NCBI GenBank assembly: GCA_009780955.1
Contig: WQZB01000004.1
Location: 1-64,000 of the forward strand
DNA: 64,000 nt
Reading direction: 5' to 3'
Source: Polyangiaceae bacterium
Lineage (GTDB): Bacteria > Myxococcota_A > Polyangia > Polyangiales > Polyangiaceae
Each line of letters opens with the position of its first letter. Positions within the stretch are counted from its first letter, which is position 1. Shown one piece after another: positions 60,751 to 64,000 of this stretch. The notes under the pieces were generated by a model that did no database searches, was not told where the DNA came from, and saw nothing but the letters and a program-made list of their open reading frames with translations. Position numbers and translations under genes: made by a program.

Positions 60751-63048
60751 CTAGGCACGTTTCAAGAATTTGACAAGCACCTTCTTCTCACCCCACCCAG
60801 GGAAAAACGCGACGACCGCTGGCTCGCTCGCATGAACGACATTCAGCACTTCGCCGCGCCCGAACTTCGGGTGCAGCACGTTCGTGCCGCGAGCAGGCGA
60901 CTCGACGTCATCGTATGGCTGGGAAGCTTCGGCATCGATCTCGATGTAGCGGTCGCCCGGATCATGCGCATCGTGCACAGCAGGCGCCGCCGCCTTTGGC
61001 GCACGGGTCCAATCGCGAACAAAATCATGATTGATACTGCGATCGATCCATCGTCCTCCTTCGCGCAGCCCACGCGCGGCCGGCGTTTCGTGTTGCTCGA
61101 TGCAGTGGGCCGGAAAATCACCAAGAAAGCGGCTTGGCACTTCGAGACGCGTCGTGCCGAAGATTTGCCGCGCTTTCGCGTGGGTTACAACGAGATGCTC
61201 GCGAGCACGCGTCACGGCAACGTAAGCAAGGCGCCTTTCTTCATCCATTTCCTCGTGGCCTAGCGGCTCCTGACGGCGGTAAGGGAAAATGCTTTCTTCC
61301 ATTCCTGTTAACAGGACAAGCCTATATTCAAGGCCTTTGGCGCTGTGCACGGTCATGAGCGTTACCTTGGAGGCTTCGCTCATGGAATCGGTGTCGCTTT
61401 GCAGCGTGACGCGCTCGAGAAATCCTTCCAGAGTTGGCTCTTCGCCGCGCGCTTCGGCCTCGACTGCGTAGTCGTGCATCGAGCCTTCGAGCTCGGCGAG
61501 GTTTTCGAGCCTTGCGTCGGCTTCGGCGGTGTTCTCGTCTTTGAGCGCAGATCGATAGCCGCTTTTCTCAAGCACCATGCGAAGCACTTCCGCGGGCGCC
61601 AGGCCCGTGCTCTCTGCGATAAGGCCGTTGATTAGCTCGCGGAATTGTCCGAGGCGCTTCCTCGGCGCCGTGCCGACAGAAAGACCCTCGAGATGCTCGA
61701 GATTTGCGAGAGCCTCGAAGATTGATGCATGACGCATCGATGCAACCGCTGCGATGCGCTCGACGGTCGTAGCTCCAATGCCGCGCGCCGGCGTGTTGAT
61801 GATGCGCATCATGTCGACATCGCTTTTCGGATTCACGAGCACTCGCAAATAAGCAATTATATCTTTGACTTCCGCGCGCTCGTAGAACTTCGCACCGCCA
61901 ATGATTTGATAAGGAATGTTGACCGAGCGCAGCGCCTCTTCGAGAACACGCGACTGGGCGTGCACGCGATAGAAAACGGCAATCTCGCGCCGGGCAATAC
62001 CGGCGTCGGCTGCATCGCGGATGGCGCGCACCACGCACGCCGCTTCGTCGCGCTCGTCGGCCGCTGCAATGACGCGAATGGGCGAGCCGTCGACGTTGCT
62101 CGTCCAGAGCTCTTTCGGCTCGCGCGTCCGCGATGGCGCGATCACCGCGAGCGCCGAGGCGACGATGCGTTTCGTCGAGCGGTAGTTCTGTTCGAGCTTG
62201 ATGACTTTCGCATCCGGGTAGTCGCGTCGAAAGCCGCGAATGTTGCGCACGTCGGCGCCACGCCACCGGTAAATACTTTGGTCGTCGTCGCCTACCACGC
62301 ACAAGTTTCGCGTGGTGCTCGTGAGCCGTTTCAAAAGCCGATATTGAATTGCGTTGGTGTCTTGAAATTCGTCGACGAGAACAAAATCGAATTTGCTTTC
62401 AAGCGCTTCTTTCGCGCGCAATGCGTCGGTAGAATCGCCACCATCGGCGCTGGCCTCGAGAATGCGCACCACGCCCACGATGAGATCTTCGAAATCGAAC
62501 GCGTTGGCTGCTTGCAGCGCAAGCTCGTAGCGCGCATAGGCGTCTTTGAACGGCTTGTCCCTCTCTTTATCGAGGCTTGGATCGTGCGGCCCACGTCCCT
62601 CTTGCTTCAATTTGTGGATGCGAGCGAGCACTTGCTTGGGCGGATAACTCCGGTCGTCCAACCCGAGATCACGCAAGGCGCGCGTGATGACAGCTTTTTG
62701 ATCGCTCGAATCGTAAATGACAAAGTTTTTGCTTCGACTCGTCGCTTCTGGATACAGCCGGAGAAATTTCGCGCATGTTGCGTGGAAAGTGCCAACCCAC
62801 AAATCGCGCGCCACACTGCCGAGCATTTCCTCGAGACGCGCGCGCATTTCGCCGGCGGCCTTGTTCGTGAAGGTGACCGCGAGGATCCGCCAAGGCATCA
62901 CACCTTCGTTCGCAACGAGGTTTGCGATTCGATACGTAATGACGCGCGTTTTCCCACTGCCAGCGCCTGCGAACACAAGCAACGGACCATGAACGTAGGC
63001 AACTGCCTCGGCTTGCGGTGGATTGAGCTCGGACTGCGCCATTGACAC
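60751..63048 (-). CDS. UvrD/PcrA-type DNA helicase
   Basis: A 765-residue superfamily 1A helicase in repair and replication restart. It shows VFAGAGSGKTRVITYR (Walker A), ILAVTFTNKAAGEMRARL, FDFVLVDEFQDTNAIQY (Walker B), VVGDDDQSIYRWRGAD, KLEQNYRSTKRI, VTLMTVHSAKGLEYRLV and RRLAYVAVTRAREHLVV. The C-terminus ends with a PcrA-type RNA-polymerase-binding Tudor-like part (VLHPKFGRGEVLNV, FPGWGEKKVLVKFL). I use GTG 63048 because GGGAGGG lies 9 bases upstream; ATG 63042 is equally plausible. It is divergent from grpE. Confidence 0.94.
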   Translation of the reverse strand: MSMAQSELNPPQAEAVAYVHGPLLVFAGAGSGKTRVITYRIANLVANEGVMPWRILAVTFTNKAAGEMRARLEEMLGSVARDLWVGTFHATCAKFLRLYPEATSRSKNFVIYDSSDQKAVITRALRDLGLDDRSYPPKQVLARIHKLKQEGRGPHDPSLDKERDKPFKDAYARYELALQAANAFDFEDLIVGVVRILEASADGGDSTDALRAKEALESKFDFVLVDEFQDTNAIQYRLLKRLTSTTRNLCVVGDDDQSIYRWRGADVRNIRGFRRDYPDAKVIKLEQNYRSTKRIVASALAVIAPSRTREPKELWTSNVDGSPIRVIAAADERDEAACVVRAIRDAADAGIARREIAVFYRVHAQSRVLEEALRSVNIPYQIIGGAKFYERAEVKDIIAYLRVLVNPKSDVDMMRIINTPARGIGATTVERIAAVASMRHASIFEALANLEHLEGLSVGTAPRKRLGQFRELINGLIAESTGLAPAEVLRMVLEKSGYRSALKDENTAEADARLENLAELEGSMHDYAVEAEARGEEPTLEGFLERVTLQSDTDSMSEASKVTLMTVHSAKGLEYRLVLLTGMEESIFPYRRQEPLGHEEMDEERRLAYVAVTRAREHLVVTHAKARQIFGTTRLEVPSRFLGDFPAHCIEQHETPAARGLREGGRWIDRSINHDFVRDWTRAPKAAAPAVHDAHDPGDRYIEIDAEASQPYDDVESPARGTNVLHPKFGRGEVLNVVHASEPAVVAFFPGWGEKKVLVKFLKRA

Positions 63049-63164
63049 GTCGTTTAGCCCTCCCATCCCGCGATCGCCAGCCTCGCCCTCGCCAGCTTTG
63101 GTCTCGCAAGCTGACCGCGCGTGACCACGCCACATGCCAAGAAACTTCGGCTATAGTCGGCGAC

Positions 63165-63815
63165 GTGCCCGGAACTAACGAACAGAACCACGACGAATCC
63201 GATCCAATCAGCTCGGCAAGCGCCGGCGAGCGTGACGAGCGCGACGAATACGACGAATGCGATGACGAAGCCGAAACCGAATCGGCGAAGGTGCCCGACG
63301 AACTTGTCGAGGCCAGAGCCGAAGCCGCCCGCATGAAAGATCAGTGGATGCGCTCGGCCGCCGACTTCGACAATTTCCGCAAACGCGCGCGACGCGAAAT
63401 CGATGACGCGCGAAAAGGCGGCCGCGAAGATCTTCTCAAAGACGTCTTGCCCGTTTTCGACAACCTCGAACGAGCCATTCAGAGCGCGCAGCACGCAACC
63501 GACGTGCAAGCCGTTACCGACGGCCTCAACTTGATCGTCCGCCAGCTCACCGACACACTTGGGCGAATCGGAATCACAAGGGTACAATCGGTTGGCCAAC
63601 CTTTCGATCCTGCTGTGCACGATGCCATTCAGCTGATCGAATCGGGCGATCACCCCGAAGGAACCGTGGTCGCCGAAGTTCGATCCGGCTACCTTCAGGG
63701 CGACAAGCTCGTTCGTGCAGCCATGGTGGTCGTTTCCAAAGCGCCATCGAAAAGCAGCGAAGTCAGCGATGATCGCGACGACGTGGATTCGGAATCATCC
63801 GATTCGGCACACTGA
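63165..63815 (+). CDS. grpE: GrpE nucleotide exchange factor
   Basis: A 216-residue cochaperone that drives ADP release from DnaK. It has an acidic disordered N-terminus (DERDEYDECDDEAETES), then the long helix ARAEAARMKDQWMRSAADFDNFRKRARRE and the beta-rich domain with FDPAVHDAIQLIESGDHPEGTVVAEVRSGYLQGDKLVRAAMVVV (in parts). An acidic tail ends the protein. The start is GTG 63165. dnaK is not adjacent in this window. Confidence 0.93.
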   Translation: MPGTNEQNHDESDPISSASAGERDERDEYDECDDEAETESAKVPDELVEARAEAARMKDQWMRSAADFDNFRKRARREIDDARKGGREDLLKDVLPVFDNLERAIQSAQHATDVQAVTDGLNLIVRQLTDTLGRIGITRVQSVGQPFDPAVHDAIQLIESGDHPEGTVVAEVRSGYLQGDKLVRAAMVVVSKAPSKSSEVSDDRDDVDSESSDSAH

Positions 63816-63820
63816 GCAAC

Positions 63821-64000
63821 ATGCCTGATTTCGTTACGGATTTCGTTACTGATCGCGATCGCGCAGCGCGTCTCATTTTTGACTGGAACGAAGTCAATCG
63901 CAAAAAGCAAATTTTGCCAGGCAATGCTTCCTTCGCCGATGAAACACTTCGCGATGGCCTGCAAAATCCGTCGGTCGTCGATCCAGACATCGACTCGAAA
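63821..64000 (+). CDS. DRE-TIM metallolyase N-terminus (isopropylmalate/homocitrate synthase-like), partial
   Basis: Only 60 codons are inside the window, starting 5 bases after the grpE stop. RLIFDWNEVNRK is followed by ADETLRDGLQNPSVVDP: DETLRDGLQ is the metal- and substrate-binding start of the HMGL-like TIM barrel used by 2-isopropylmalate, homocitrate and citramalate synthases. The gene runs off the right edge. Which of these enzymes it is cannot be told from this fragment. Confidence 0.72.
   Translation, partial: MPDFVTDFVTDRDRAARLIFDWNEVNRKKQILPGNASFADETLRDGLQNPSVVDPDIDSK

Overview
The window looks like chromosomal DNA of a Myxococcota (former delta-proteobacterial) bacterium, probably Polyangia-like and possibly uncultured. 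The evidence is a GC-rich, Gram-negative gene set with many lipoproteins whose mature N-termini are Gly/Ser/Asn/Asp-rich, a eukaryote-like Ser/Thr kinase, several SUMF1/FGE-domain proteins, a delta-60-repeat lipoprotein and a GTP-type PEP carboxykinase. I found no rRNA, tRNA, CRISPR array, prophage or intact insertion sequence.

Layout. 0.1-9.1 kb: GIDE-domain membrane protein, P2-type ATPase, PspA with a YbjN-like partner, a Ser/Thr kinase, an outer-membrane barrel protein, scpA-scpB and a small XRE regulator. 9.1-23 kb: DUF5924/DUF2914 membrane protein, NAD-type isocitrate dehydrogenase, a CPA2 antiporter fused to a PTS EIIA domain, xthA, PEPCK, two lipoproteins, acetyl-CoA synthetase, a PLP enzyme, glnB and glnA. 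23-28 kb: norCBQD nitric oxide reductase operon. 28-32.4 kb: B12/radical SAM-TPR protein and a SNF2 helicase. 32.4-39 kb: an accessory, rearranged stretch with two paralogous lipoprotein esterases, a Uma2-like gene, a toxin-antitoxin block flanked by duplicated gene 3' ends, and a delta-60 lipoprotein. 39-43 kb: two SUMF1 proteins around a GH15 enzyme. 43-52 kb: aconitase, a beta-barrel protein, then sco1-nirV-nirK behind an FNR-type site, and an NtrY-like kinase. 52-64 kb: two unknown head-to-head genes, a NUC1 nuclease, elbB, aspS, a GT117-like membrane protein, a RES/Xre toxin-antitoxin pair, uvrD/pcrA, grpE and the start of a DRE-TIM (isopropylmalate/homocitrate synthase-like) gene.

Together the genes give a partial denitrification route, nitrite to NO (NirK fused to cytochrome c) and NO to N2O (cNOR with a diheme NorC). 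They also give acetate/TCA/gluconeogenic carbon flow (acs, acnA, NAD-IDH, pckG) and nitrogen assimilation (glnB-glnA).

The most unusual feature is a repeat family that is exactly 123 bp long in four full copies. Every full copy is fused to the stop codon of the gene before it, so that the element's first two bases GA complete TGA, and always in the same orientation relative to that gene. The inverted-repeat arms co-vary from copy to copy, which implies a maintained stem. A second family of short hairpins (GTAGGGGCG...CGCCCC type) is scattered between genes, and one copy sits in frame inside a lipoprotein gene.
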